A DNA stretch of 64,000 nt from JALYRV01 sp036675475 (GCA_036675475.1 JAKFEY010000001.1:11590-75589), one strand, 5' to 3'. Counted from the first letter of the stretch, positions 1 to 8,918 are shown. Notes: generated from the sequence alone by a model not told the origin. Program-made: numbers and translations.

Positions 1-2
1 CA

Positions 3-1861
3 ACTGACCAGGTCCTGGGCGCTCTTGCACGTTCGCATGGACCCGCCCTGGATCCCACACAGCGTGATGCTTGGCTGCAGGAAATCGACATTCTCAAGCA
101 GTCACTGTCGGGGCTTCGCGGCACCATCTACCTGGAGTTCGATGTTCCTCGACTCGGCTCGAGGATCGATGCGGTCATTGTTGTGGGTGCCGTTGTGTTT
201 CCGGTGGAATTCACTACGCGCTCGATCTGAAGAATTTTCATCTCTCGAGTCATGCAGTTCCGCTCCTACCGATCTTGGTGGCGACAGAGGCCCGGCGAAC
301 GGACCCAGCATGGCCTGCGCCTCACCCTGATGGTGTTTATCCTCCACGTCGCTGCGCTGCCGCTGATCTCGGCAGGGTTCTTCGAGAGGGGATCGCTCTC
401 CACGCGGGTGACGATGTTGACGGCATGGCATGGGGAGTAGGGGCGTACCACCCTACCCCGACCATCATCGAGGCCGCGCGCACTCTCTATGCAGGCCATT
501 CTGTCGACGAGATCACCCGGTCGGACGCTGACGCCGCGAACCTCAGCGTGACCTCGGCCGCGGTCGAGGAGATCATCGAAAGGTCCCGCGCAAGAGGGGA
601 AAAGAGCATCGTTTTCGTCACCGGAGTCCCTGGTGCCGGAAAAACTTTGGTCGGCCTGAACATTGCCACCCGACGAGAGGGGCTCGGCGATGCGAGGGCC
701 GTCTATTTGTCGGGAAACGGCCCGCTTGTCAAAGTGCTCCAGACCGCTTTGACTCGTGATGCGGCACGTCGACGTCAGCGTGGTGAGCGCCACGGCGACG
801 CAAGGCAGGCCGTCAAAGCCTTCATCCAGAATGTGCACCACTTCCGGGATGAGGGTGTGCGCGCCGAAGCGCCTCCTGACGAGCACGCCGTGATCTTCGA
901 CGAGGCGCAACGTGCTTGGGATAAGGCCAAGACGGCCGCTTTCATGAAGCGTCGAAAGGGTCTGTCCGGGTTCCAGTATTCCGAACCAGAGTTCCTGATT
1001 TCTTACATGGACCGGCATCGCGACTGGGCCGTCATTGTCTGCTTAGTCGGCGGCGGTCAAGAGATCCACACCGGCGAAGCTGGTATCACTGCCTGGCTCG
1101 AAGCTGTTCGCGACAGGTATCAGAATTGGCGGACCTACGTCTCGCCGAACCTCATTGATGCCGAGTACGCTGCCACTTCAGTTCTTACGCTCATGCCGTC
1201 GTCTGCGGCGATTGATTATGACGAGCGCCTTCACCTGGCCTCGTCTGTCCGTTCCTTCCGATCCGAGAAAGTGTCAGCACTTGTTAAAGCCGTACTCGAC
1301 CGGGACGTACCTGGCGCGAGGAAATTGATTCATGCGATCGGAACGCGGTTCCCGCTCTTCATCACGCGGGACCTTGCGAGGGCAAAGGCATGGGTACGAC
1401 GACAGGCCCGCGGTACAGAGCGCTTCGGTTTGGTGGCGTCTTCACAAGCGGCCCGTCTGAAGCCGCATGCCATCGATGTGCGGGTCGAGAGTGATCCCGT
1501 GCACTACTTCCTGAGTGGCCCTGACGATACGCGATCGAGTTACTACCTCGAGGACGTCGCGACCGAGTTCCAAGTGCAGGGGCTTGAGCTTGACTGGGTC
1601 TGTGTGACTTGGGACGCGGATTTTAGATCCATCGACGACGGTTGGCAGTGTCGGTCTTTCCGTGGAAAGGCTTGGCAGGCCATTAGGAAGCTTGAGCGAC
1701 AAAGATATCTGTTGAATGCGTACAGAGTCCTACTGACGCGGGCTCGACAAGGGATGGTGATTTTTGTTCCTCCCGGTGAGCCTGATGACCCTACACGCCT
1801 GCCAGAGTTCTATGACGGGACGTACACCTATCTGCGAAGTCTAGGTCTTGCTGAAATCTGA
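3..1861 (+). pseudogene. DUF2075 helicase-like gene, 5' incomplete and frame-disrupted
   Basis: DUF2075 proteins are P-loop NTPases of the helicase/Schlafen-like type with no settled role. The long downstream frame carries a Walker A motif GVPGAGKT (about 625-650), a Walker B-like segment FDEAQRAW (about 896-920) and the usual family ending LRSLGL. The family's N-terminal part is instead read in the third frame from the window edge (AWLQEIDILK, then EFDVPRLGSRIDAV, then VVFPVEF) and hits a stop at 228-230. The downstream frame picks up the expected ALDLKNFH at about 218. The family normally has roughly 15-25 residues between these two blocks, so an out-of-frame deletion near 210-218 is more likely than a single-base slip. 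Base composition looks less GC-rich than the rest of the window. The gene starts outside the window. Confidence 0.7.
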
Positions 1862-1873
1862 GGGAGCGTCTAT

Positions 1874-2086
1874 CTAGGATGGTTCGACCGGGAATGCGTG
1901 GATAAGATCGAGGTCGTATCTCTCCCACCACCACCTGACGAACTCGAGTGGCGTGTCGCGGGCTTCAAAGCCCCGGCGGAGCGGCTGCTCGTCGCCGCAC
2001 AGATCGTCCCAACTGCAACCGAGATGGTGTCGGCAGAGAACGTCGACATCTCTTGCCCATTCCGAGAACTTCAGCGGCGCGACCAT
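1874..2086 (-). CDS. Small tryptophan-rich protein of unknown function
   Basis: This 70-residue protein runs tail-to-tail with the DUF2075 gene. It is acidic and aromatic-rich: FSEWARDVD near the start, CSWDDLCGDEQPL in the middle and FVRWWWERYDL near the end. The spacing resembles small phage or plasmid proteins with one conserved CxxDDL-type core, but I cannot name a family. No clear ribosome binding site precedes the ATG at 2086. It is kept because its composition is protein-like and it fills a gap between genes; the opposite-strand frame across it looks like a shadow. It could be cargo of the same accessory patch as the neighbouring toxin-antitoxin genes. Confidence 0.5.
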   Translation of the reverse strand: MVAPLKFSEWARDVDVLCRHHLGCSWDDLCGDEQPLRRGFEARDTPLEFVRWWWERYDLDLIHAFPVEPS

Positions 2087-2157
2087 AGGTCAGTGTGGTT
2101 CGTACCCCTGACAGAACAGGTCCATTCCTGCTCGGGCTCAGCCGCGGCTTCATGTCG

Positions 2158-2598
2158 TTATGTCGCCGGGAGTAGCACCAGCGACGCCGGTGGGGTCCCT
2201 CGTACCGACGCCGTCGGTATCGTTCGATCGAACGTCGCCAATCGCCCCTTCCGATTCACAGCAAGTCCAAGCAAGTAGATGTCCGTCAGCTGCTTCGCGC
2301 CGCCCGCGCGGGAGAGATCGAAGAGATCGTCGCGCAGCGAGATCGCGTCGCGCCAGAACTGATGGCCGCCGCTCGCGCAGAAGGTGCGAAGGCGGGCCGC
2401 GGCTGTTTCCACGCGCTCGCCGAGTCCATACGCGGGATGCGAGATGACGCGGATGAAGCCGTTCTCGGTGATCGGGCACGTCGCCCAGCCGGCATCGCGG
2501 TTCTCCGCGAACCAGTCGTGGGCGGCGTCGTGATGAATGTGATGGGGGTCGAAGAGCGCGACCAGGACGTTGATGTCGAGCAGCGCCGGCGCGGTCAC
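2158..2598 (-). CDS. vapC: VapC-family PIN-domain ribonuclease toxin
   Basis: This 146-residue PIN-domain protein is probably the RNA-cleaving toxin of a type II toxin-antitoxin pair. The acidic metal-binding residues expected of PIN domains are visible: Asp in LLDINVLVALF (residue 8), Glu in PITENGFIRV, Asp in LTDIYLLGLA and Asp in LATFDRT. It is the second gene of its operon: its ATG overlaps the stop of the upstream antitoxin by 4 bases, as is usual for vapBC. Length and motif spacing are normal, so it looks intact. The RNA target cannot be read from the sequence. Confidence 0.85.
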   Translation of the reverse strand: MTAPALLDINVLVALFDPHHIHHDAAHDWFAENRDAGWATCPITENGFIRVISHPAYGLGERVETAAARLRTFCASGGHQFWRDAISLRDDLFDLSRAGGAKQLTDIYLLGLAVNRKGRLATFDRTIPTASVRGTPPASLVLLPAT

Positions 2599-2825
2599 CG
2601 GTCGTCCCTCAACTCATTGACTCGCTTCATCGTGACGCGCGGTTCGGACGCCGCGCGGGGCGCCAGCAGGGGAACACCGTTGCGCACTTGGCCGGATTCG
2701 CCCTCGCGGGCCAGGCCGCGTCGCGCCAGGTCCGACAGAACCTTGCCGGCGGTCGACCCCTTCGCGGCCGCTAACTCCTTTGCCGCCTGTAAGATGTCGT
2801 CGTCTACGTCCAGCGTGGTTCGCAT
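2595..2825 (-). CDS. vapB: VapB-type antitoxin
   Basis: This 76-residue protein begins MRTTLDVDDDILQAAKELA, the beta strand followed by a helix of ribbon-helix-helix antitoxins that dimerise on operator DNA and inhibit a VapC partner through the C-terminal tail. It overlaps the toxin gene downstream by 4 bases. A consensus-like promoter lies just upstream, and the divergent second toxin-antitoxin operon shares the 128-bp spacer. Autoregulation by the toxin-antitoxin complex is the family norm; no operator was identified beyond the promoter. Confidence 0.8.
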   Translation of the reverse strand: MRTTLDVDDDILQAAKELAAAKGSTAGKVLSDLARRGLAREGESGQVRNGVPLLAPRAASEPRVTMKRVNELRDDR

Positions 2826-2830
2826 GGCGC

Positions 2831-2859
2831 ATCATCAAACATCACGCATCAGATGTCAA
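2831..2859 (-). promoter_or_regulatory. Promoter of the vapB-vapC operon
   Basis: Read on the minus strand, a perfect TTGACA (2859-2854) is separated by 17 bases from GATGAT (2836-2831). The -10 lies only a few bases before the ATG at 2825, so the transcript would have little or no leader. Confidence 0.5.
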
Positions 2860-2918
2860 CTGACGCGAGGCCTAAAGGGCCTGGTGCCACCGCCGCCAAA
2901 GACCGCGCCTCGCCGCCG

Positions 2919-2947
2919 TTGACCTGAGACCGCAATGTGGGCACAAT
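2919..2947 (+). promoter_or_regulatory. Promoter of the phd-vapC operon
   Basis: TTGACC (2919-2924), a 17-base spacer and CACAAT (2942-2947) precede the ATG at 2954. The distance predicts transcription starting at or next to the start codon, i.e. a leaderless message; no ribosome binding site is present. Confidence 0.4.
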
Positions 2948-2953
2948 GACTAC

Positions 2954-3232
2954 ATGGCGAGAAACACCGTTGGCGCGCGTGAGCTGAAGGCGAGGCTCGG
3001 CAAGTACCTGCGGACCGTGCGGGAGGGACAGACCGTGATCGTGACCGATCGCGGCGAGCCGATCGCCGAGCTGCGTCCCATTCAGGACGAGCTCGACCGG
3101 AAACTCGCGAAGCTGCGTGCAAAGGGACTCATTGGCGGCGGCAACGGACGGCTGCGTCCGTTCGAGCCCGTTCGCATCGGTGGCGCCACCGTCGAGTCTG
3201 CGATCCTCGAGGATCGCGAAGATCGATTCTGA
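2954..3232 (+). CDS. Phd/YefM-family antitoxin
   Basis: This 92-residue protein opens with NTVGARELKARLGKYLRTV and continues IVTDRGEPIAELRP, the typical Phd/YefM DNA-binding fold that dimerises on its own promoter. The C-terminal half should wrap the toxin. Its TGA overlaps the ATG of the PIN-domain gene (TGATG). It diverges from the vapB-vapC pair, so two unrelated antitoxin classes face away from one shared intergenic region. Confidence 0.85.
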   Translation: MARNTVGARELKARLGKYLRTVREGQTVIVTDRGEPIAELRPIQDELDRKLAKLRAKGLIGGGNGRLRPFEPVRIGGATVESAILEDREDRF

Positions 3233-3648
3233 TGCGCTACTTCGACGCGAGCGCCCTGGCGAAGTGGTACATCGACGAACCGGGAACGGAAGTGGTCAAG
3301 CGTCTCCTCGATGCGCCCGCCGCAACGAGCCGCCTCTCCGGCGTCGAAGTGCCGTCGGCCATCATCAGGCGCGCCAGGGAAGCCGCCACACCAGCAGCCC
3401 GCCGGGACGGCGTGCTCCATTCGTTCAGCCTGGGTCTGGCCGACTTGCTCATCGTGGAACTCGCCGCCGAGGTGGTGCGTGCCGCTAATGGCATCCTGAG
3501 CCGGAATCCGCTGCGCGCATCAGACGCCATTCATCTCGCGAGCTGCGTGTCGCTGTCGTACGAGCTCGGCGCCGATATTCCTTTCGTCGCGTTTGATGAG
3601 CGACTGCGAGCTGCGGCCCTCGCAGAAGGATTGACGGTCGAACCCTGA
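3232..3648 (+). CDS. PIN-domain toxin, VapC family
   Basis: This 138-residue PIN domain has the expected acidic residues: Asp5 in YFDASALAKWY, Glu in GVEVPSAI, Asp in RASDAIHLAS and Asp in VAFDERL. It is coupled to the Phd/YefM antitoxin by a one-base overlap. It is a different subfamily from the PIN toxin at 2158-2598, so cross-neutralisation is not expected. Likely role: metal-dependent endoribonuclease inhibiting growth when the antitoxin is degraded. Confidence 0.85.
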   Translation: MRYFDASALAKWYIDEPGTEVVKRLLDAPAATSRLSGVEVPSAIIRRAREAATPAARRDGVLHSFSLGLADLLIVELAAEVVRAANGILSRNPLRASDAIHLASCVSLSYELGADIPFVAFDERLRAAALAEGLTVEP

Positions 3649-3657
3649 CGGCGCCGA

Positions 3658-3813
3658 CTAGGACGCCCGCGCCTTCGATTCGCGTTCCTGCTGGCCCTTG
3701 AGGATGCTGCACCACTCTTTGTGCTGCGGGTGTTCGATTCCGCACTCCACACAGATGCGCACGCGGGTCTTCGGTTCAGCCTTTCCGCCCAGCAGCTTCT
3801 TCAGGAAGGTCAT
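3658..3813 (-). CDS. Small zinc-ribbon-like protein
   Basis: This is a 51-residue protein if started at MTFLKKLLGG (3813). It has a CxxC pair and a further Cys within ICVECGIEHPQHKEWC, with nearby His residues that could complete a zinc site. A longer frame begins at 3885 but its N-terminus is arginine-rich and lies inside the upstream gene. The chosen start overlaps the end of the DUF4287/DUF5655 gene by 38 bases. Function unknown. Confidence 0.45.
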   Translation of the reverse strand: MTFLKKLLGGKAEPKTRVRICVECGIEHPQHKEWCSILKGQQERESKARAS

Positions 3814-4405
3814 GGAGGCTTGGACGGGATGAACCGCGGTTTGGTTCGCTCTCCTCATACGCCTCGCGCAGCAGCGCGATGACATCCTTGTCGACGTCGG
3901 ACGATGACGAGAGCGCGACTTCGACGGCCATGGTGTCGTGAACCCTGGAGCGCGAGAGGCGGCCGCCCGGCTTGCGGCCGTCGAGGCGCAGCGCGAGCTT
4001 CACGTGATCCTTTGCCGGCTGCACGCGCGCGAAGGTGCGGCGCGGCGTCACCAGCGACACGTAGGTCTTGCGCGTCTGCACGGCGACGTCGCCCAGTGAC
4101 GTCGCCGCCTTGATGATTCGGTCGTAAATTTTTCGCAGGGCAGGCCGGCCCTCATACTGCGCGTCGACAAGCTCCGCCGACGTCGCCGTTGCGTAGTCCG
4201 GATAGCCGAAGCGCTCCATCACCAGCAGCATCGCGGCGTAGCCGTCAACGCCTTGCGCCTTCAGCCAGGCGCGCAGCGCGTCCTTGTCTTTCGGCCGCGC
4301 TTTCGCGACGCGCGCGTTCCAGACGGAAAGTCCTTCGCCGGTCCGCTTCTCGAGCAGCCGAATTGCCATCTGGCGATGGTGTTCCCAGTCGCGTATCTGT
4401 GCCAT
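3776..4405 (-). CDS. DUF4287/DUF5655 domain protein
   Basis: This 209-residue protein has an N-terminal DUF4287-like segment (TGEGLSVWNARVAK, then DALRAWLKAQGVDGYAA, about residues 20-60) followed by a DUF5655-like segment (IYDRIIKAATSLGDV through LALRLDGRK, about 90-160). DUF5655 proteins are small transport- or nucleic-acid-associated proteins of uncertain role. It diverges from the secreted-protein gene at 4442 with a 36-bp gap. The C-terminal 25 residues are acidic and look poorly conserved. Confidence 0.75.
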   Translation of the reverse strand: MAQIRDWEHHRQMAIRLLEKRTGEGLSVWNARVAKARPKDKDALRAWLKAQGVDGYAAMLLVMERFGYPDYATATSAELVDAQYEGRPALRKIYDRIIKAATSLGDVAVQTRKTYVSLVTPRRTFARVQPAKDHVKLALRLDGRKPGGRLSRSRVHDTMAVEVALSSSSDVDKDVIALLREAYEESEPNRGSSRPSLHDLPEEAAGRKG

Positions 4406-4441
4406 GGATGCCTACCGCGGGATTGTAGTAGCCTCGGCGGC

Positions 4442-5596
4442 ATGACGCGACTGCTGCTTTGCGCGCTGCTGCTGGCGGGTGGCTTTCAGGCCGGGCAGGC
4501 ACCTGCCACGCCCGCACCGTTTCACTGGCATGACGACTACACGGAGTATCACCTGCTCGCGCCGGAGACGCATCAGTTCCACATCGTGTACTTCCTGAAC
4601 CAGCGGCGCGCCGGGCTGACCTACGTGTTGAATCAAACGCGATCGGGCAGCGCCGGCTCGGACATCTCGGTGAGCGACCCGCGCACCGGCCAGCCGCTGA
4701 AACACGACTACCTGACTGGCAAGGAGCTCGCGGATGCGGGCGTGCCGGGCCGCCTGAATGCTGACGAGCACTACATCCGCGCGCACCTGCCGCGCGCCGT
4801 GCCGGCCGGCGGCGAGGGGCGCGTCCGCATCGAAAAGACGTACGCCGACGAGAAGAGCTACTTCGCCTCAGCCAACACGATCACGTTCGCCCGCTCGCTC
4901 GGCATCGGCCGCAACGCGATCATTCTTCCCGCCGGCTACGGGCTCGTGTCTTCGAACGTCGCGGCGGAGATCGCGACGCTCGCGGACGGGCGCGTGCAGC
5001 TGTCGTTCGAAAACATCAACGGGTATGCGTCGGACGTGACGATCGTCGCCTCGCGGCGCCCCGGCGCGACGCGCGCGCCGGCAGGCGGCGAGAGCACCGC
5101 ATTCCGCTCGATGAAAACGTTGTACGAGATTGGCGCGGACGGCCTGGTCGCCGTGCGCCACGAGCGCATGCACTGGAGCGCCGCGCCTGACGCGACCCTC
5201 ACCACCGTGTCGCTCGAGCCGTTCTCGACCCTTCGCCGCGTGCGCGTCACCGACATCGACACCGGCGAGCCGCTGGCCGTGGTGCCGCCGCCGGCGCGCG
5301 GCCGGCACGCCTCGGCCCGCATCCCGCCCGTGAGAAGCGCGCACGTGCGCATCGAAGGCACGCTGCAGGAGCCGGCCGACATCCGGCCCGCCGGCCTCAC
5401 CTGGTCACGCGCGCTGACCGAGCCGCGCGCCACGATTGTGCTGCCGGCCGGCTTCGAGATCACGCACGTCAACGTGCCGGTCACCACCGGCACGCTGCCA
5501 GACGGCCGCATGTACGCGCAGCTCGTCAACAACCGCGCGGGCAGTGCGGTACCGCTCGAGATGAAGGCGGCCAGGCTCCGCCCCGGAGGCGACTGA
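4442..5596 (+). CDS. Secreted protein of unknown function
   Basis: This 384-residue protein starts with a clear signal peptide (MTRLLLCALLLAGGFQAG). The rest is rich in beta-strand-like alternation with no membrane segment, suggesting a periplasmic beta-sandwich protein. Recognisable landmarks are HDDYTEYHLLAPETHQF near the start and a repeated RIE-type strand pattern. The ATG at 4442 was chosen because the signal peptide begins there; the frame extends upstream without coding character. It lies just before the glycosyltransferase gene, but no functional link is visible. I do not recognise a named family. Confidence 0.7.
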   Translation: MTRLLLCALLLAGGFQAGQAPATPAPFHWHDDYTEYHLLAPETHQFHIVYFLNQRRAGLTYVLNQTRSGSAGSDISVSDPRTGQPLKHDYLTGKELADAGVPGRLNADEHYIRAHLPRAVPAGGEGRVRIEKTYADEKSYFASANTITFARSLGIGRNAIILPAGYGLVSSNVAAEIATLADGRVQLSFENINGYASDVTIVASRRPGATRAPAGGESTAFRSMKTLYEIGADGLVAVRHERMHWSAAPDATLTTVSLEPFSTLRRVRVTDIDTGEPLAVVPPPARGRHASARIPPVRSAHVRIEGTLQEPADIRPAGLTWSRALTEPRATIVLPAGFEITHVNVPVTTGTLPDGRMYAQLVNNRAGSAVPLEMKAARLRPGGD

Positions 5597-5634
5597 GCAG
5601 GAGCCGCCCGGCGATTGGGCGTATCCTGAGAGGC

Positions 5635-7944
5635 TTGCCTAATCCACGAAAGACCTCACCCTCACCAGCCCTGAAGCGCTTCGCTGTTCTCGGCAATCAT
5701 CTGCCGCGCCAGTGCGGCATCGCCACGTTCACCACCCACATCGCCGACGCGCTGGCGGCTGAGCTGCCGTCGGCCGACGGCTTCGTCCTCGCCGTCAACG
5801 ACGCCGGCCGGCGCCATGCCTATCCGTCGCGCGTGCGCTTCGAAATCAAGGAAAGCGATCTGGCGTCCTACCGGCGCGCGGCCGACTATCTGAACGTCAA
5901 TCGCGTGGACGTGCTGTCAGTGCAGCACGAGTACGGCATCTTCGGCGGCGAGGCAGGCGCGCACGTGCTGCCGCTGCTCGCCGGGCTGCGCATGCCGATC
6001 GTCACGACCCTGCACACGATTCTGTCGGAACCGAATGACGCGCAGCGCGCGGTGCTCGACGAGGTGATTCGCCTGTCCGAGCGCCTGATCGTCATGAGCC
6101 AGACCGGCGCGGACCTCCTCATGCGCGTGCACGGCGTCAGCGCGCGGCAGATCGATCTGATCCCGCACGGCATCCCGCAGGTGCCGCCGGCCGGGAAGAG
6201 CAAGCAGCGGCTCGGCGTCGACGGCAAGACGGTGATTCTGACGTTCGGCCTGCTGTCGCCCGACAAGGGCATCGAGTACGTCATCGACGCGATGCCGGAG
6301 ATTCTTGCCGCCCATCCCGACACGGTCTATATCGTGCTCGGCGCCACGCATCCGCATGTCGTGGAGCGCGAGGGCGAAGCCTACCGCCTCATGCTCGAGG
6401 CGCGCGCGCAGAAGCTGGGCGTCGGCGCGAGCATGATCTTTCACAACCGGTTCGTCAGCCAGGAGGAGCTCGTCGAGTTTCTCTCGGCCACCGACATCTA
6501 CATCACGCCGTACCTGAATCCCGCGCAGATCACCTCGGGCACGCTGGCCTACGCGGTGGGGGCGGGCAAGGCGGTCATCTCGACGCCCTACGTGTATGCC
6601 CGCGAGCTGCTTGCGGACGGACGCGGCGTGCTCGTGCCCTGGCGCGACGCCGGCGCGATCGCCCGCGAAGTCAACGCGCTTGCCGGCGACGAGGCGATGC
6701 GCAGCGCGATGTGCGCGCGTGCCGCCGCGCACGGCCTGCGGATGTCGTGGCCCGCCGTCGCGCGCCAGTATGTCGAGAGCTTCATGAAGGCGCGCACACA
6801 GCACGCGCGCCGCAGACGTACGGAGCTGCAGGCCCAGACGCTGGCGGCCCGGCCCGCGGAGCTGCCCGAGATCGACCTGCGGCACGTGCTGGCGATGACC
6901 GACGACACCGGCATGCTGCAGCACGCCGCGTTCAGCATTCCGCGCTACGAAGAGGGCTACTGCATCGACGACAACGCGCGGGCGCTGCTGCTCGCGTCGC
7001 TGCTTGGCGACGCGGGCACCGACGATCCCGCGACGCTGCGCCGGCTCTCGGCGCGGTATCTGGCGTTCGTGCGATATGCGTTCGATCGCCCGGCCGGCCG
7101 GTTCAGGAACTTCCTCTCGTATTCCCGCGTGTGGCTCGAGCCCGCCGGCTCCGAAGACAGCCACGGCCGCACGCTCTGGGCGCTCGGCGCGTGCGTGGGC
7201 CGCGCGAGCGATCCGGGGCAGCACAGCCTGGCCGGCGATCTGTTTCAGGCGGCGCTTCCCGCGGTCGCGTCCTTCAGCAGCCCGCGCGCGTGGGCCTACA
7301 CGCTGCTCGGCATCGACGAGTACATGCGCGCCTTCCGCGGCGACAGCAGCATCGAGGCGCTGCGCGCGGATCTCGCCGGCCGGCTGCTCGCGCTCTTCAC
7401 CCAGTCAAGCGGCGTCGACTGGCCCTGGTTCGAGGATTCGGTCACCTACTGCAACGCGCGCCTGTCGCAGGCGCTGATTCTGTCGGGCGCGCGCATGCGG
7501 CGTCCCGACATGGTCGAGGCCGGCCTGCGGTCGCTCGAGTGGCTGGTCTCGGTGCAGGTGTCGGCCGACGGCGACTTTGCCGCGATCGGGTCGAATGGTT
7601 TTTACCAGCGGGGTCAAGCCCCGGCCGCGTTCGATCAGCAGCCGGTGGAGGCGTGCGCCACGGCCTCTGCCTGTCTCGAAGCCTACCGCGTGACCCGCGA
7701 GCCGCAATGGCTGGCGCGCGGCCAGCGCGCGTTTGCGTGGTTCCTCGGCCAGAACCATCTGCACCTCTGGCCGTACGACGCCTCAACGGGCGGCTGCCGC
7801 GACGGCCTGCACCGCGATCGCATGAACATGAACCAGGGCGCCGAGTCGACGCTGTCATTCCTGATGGCCCTTCACGAGATGCGCGTCAGCGAACGCGTCG
7901 CGCCACGTCCCATCCTCGCGCTCGTTCCGCAGCTCACCACATGA
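5635..7944 (+). CDS. Glycosyltransferase family 4 fused to an (alpha/alpha)-barrel-like domain
   Basis: The 769-residue product has a GT-B glycosyltransferase domain in residues 1-400: the GNHLPRQCGIATFTTHIADAL opening, FGLLSPDKGIEYVIDAMPE, and a donor-site region with YITPYL and GTLAYAVGAGKAVISTPY. Residues 420-760 form a second domain with DDNARALLLASLLG, WPWFEDSVTYCNARLSQALI and MNMNQGAESTLSFLMAL, resembling helical-barrel carbohydrate enzymes. The start is a TTG at 5635; no ATG fits, and AGAGG precedes it closely. The last four bases overlap the GH130 gene. The pair probably builds or trims a mannose-containing glycan; donor and acceptor are unknown. Confidence 0.8.
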   Translation: MPNPRKTSPSPALKRFAVLGNHLPRQCGIATFTTHIADALAAELPSADGFVLAVNDAGRRHAYPSRVRFEIKESDLASYRRAADYLNVNRVDVLSVQHEYGIFGGEAGAHVLPLLAGLRMPIVTTLHTILSEPNDAQRAVLDEVIRLSERLIVMSQTGADLLMRVHGVSARQIDLIPHGIPQVPPAGKSKQRLGVDGKTVILTFGLLSPDKGIEYVIDAMPEILAAHPDTVYIVLGATHPHVVEREGEAYRLMLEARAQKLGVGASMIFHNRFVSQEELVEFLSATDIYITPYLNPAQITSGTLAYAVGAGKAVISTPYVYARELLADGRGVLVPWRDAGAIAREVNALAGDEAMRSAMCARAAAHGLRMSWPAVARQYVESFMKARTQHARRRRTELQAQTLAARPAELPEIDLRHVLAMTDDTGMLQHAAFSIPRYEEGYCIDDNARALLLASLLGDAGTDDPATLRRLSARYLAFVRYAFDRPAGRFRNFLSYSRVWLEPAGSEDSHGRTLWALGACVGRASDPGQHSLAGDLFQAALPAVASFSSPRAWAYTLLGIDEYMRAFRGDSSIEALRADLAGRLLALFTQSSGVDWPWFEDSVTYCNARLSQALILSGARMRRPDMVEAGLRSLEWLVSVQVSADGDFAAIGSNGFYQRGQAPAAFDQQPVEACATASACLEAYRVTREPQWLARGQRAFAWFLGQNHLHLWPYDASTGGCRDGLHRDRMNMNQGAESTLSFLMALHEMRVSERVAPRPILALVPQLTT

Positions 7945-8918
7945 CATCAACCCTGACGACGTACGAGACGCTGTTTCAGCGCCACGCGAACAATCCCATC
8001 CTGACGGCGGCCGACTGGCCGTACGCCGTCCACAGCGTGTTCAACCCCGGGGCCACACGCCTTCGCGACGGCACGACGCTGCTGTTGTGCCGCGTCGAAG
8101 ATCGCCGCGGCCTCTCGCATCTGTGCGCGGCGCGCTCCGTCAACGGCATCGACGGGTGGGTGATTGACGAGGCGCCGACGTTCCCGGCCGATCCCGCCAA
8201 TCATCCCGAAGAGCTGTGGGGCGTCGAGGACCCGCGCATCACGTTCGTCGACGAGTTGGGGAAGTACGTCATCGCCTACACGGCCTTCAGCCGCGGCGGT
8301 CCGGGCGTCGCCCTCGCGCTGACAACCGATTTCCGCACGTTCGAGCGGCTCGGCCTCGTGATGCAGCCCGACGACAAGGACGCCGCGCTCATGCCGCGCC
8401 GCATCAACGGCTGCTTCGCGCTGATCCATCGTCCGGTCACGGAGTCCGGGGCGCATGTCTGGCTGTCGATGTCGCCCGACCTCACCAACTGGGGCACGCA
8501 CACCCTGATGCTGCCGGCCCGGCGCGGAGGCTGGTGGGACGCCAATCGCGTGGGCCTGTCGCCGCCGCTGATCGAAACGCCGCGCGGCTGGCTGATGATC
8601 TATCACGGCGTGAAGCGCACGGGCGCCGGCTGCCTGTATCGCATGGGCGCCGCGCTGTTCGACCTCGAGACCGCGCAGACATGCCTGCTGCGCGGCGACG
8701 AGTGGATCTTCGGCCCCGAAACGCCATACGAACGCGAAGGGGACGTCGGCTACGTCGCCTTCTCGTGCGGTTACACGATTGACGATGATGGCGACGGGCT
8801 GAATCTGTATTACGGAGCGGCCGACACGAGCATCGCGGTGGCGAAAGGCAGCATCAGCCGGCTGCTCGCATGGCTCGACGAGCACGGCGACGACAGGCTC
8901 GACAGCTCGATGCGCTAG
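7941..8918 (+). CDS. Glycoside hydrolase family 130 protein (mannoside phosphorylase or mannosidase)
   Basis: The 325-residue five-bladed beta-propeller enzyme shows GH130 features: HANNPILTAADWPY at the start, FNPGATRL, LLCRVEDRRG, GVEDPRITFVDE around residue 95, and YHGVKRTG near 220. GH130 enzymes phosphorolyse or hydrolyse beta-mannosides. The ATG overlaps the glycosyltransferase stop (ATGA), so the two are translated together. A cytoplasmic location is expected as no signal peptide is present. Phosphorylase versus hydrolase activity cannot be decided by eye. Confidence 0.88.
   Translation: MTSTLTTYETLFQRHANNPILTAADWPYAVHSVFNPGATRLRDGTTLLLCRVEDRRGLSHLCAARSVNGIDGWVIDEAPTFPADPANHPEELWGVEDPRITFVDELGKYVIAYTAFSRGGPGVALALTTDFRTFERLGLVMQPDDKDAALMPRRINGCFALIHRPVTESGAHVWLSMSPDLTNWGTHTLMLPARRGGWWDANRVGLSPPLIETPRGWLMIYHGVKRTGAGCLYRMGAALFDLETAQTCLLRGDEWIFGPETPYEREGDVGYVAFSCGYTIDDDGDGLNLYYGAADTSIAVAKGSISRLLAWLDEHGDDRLDSSMR

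Noticed and set aside
1898..2278. Plus-strand frame over the small gene at 1874-2086
   Set aside because: It spans two unrelated genes and has no protein-like composition.
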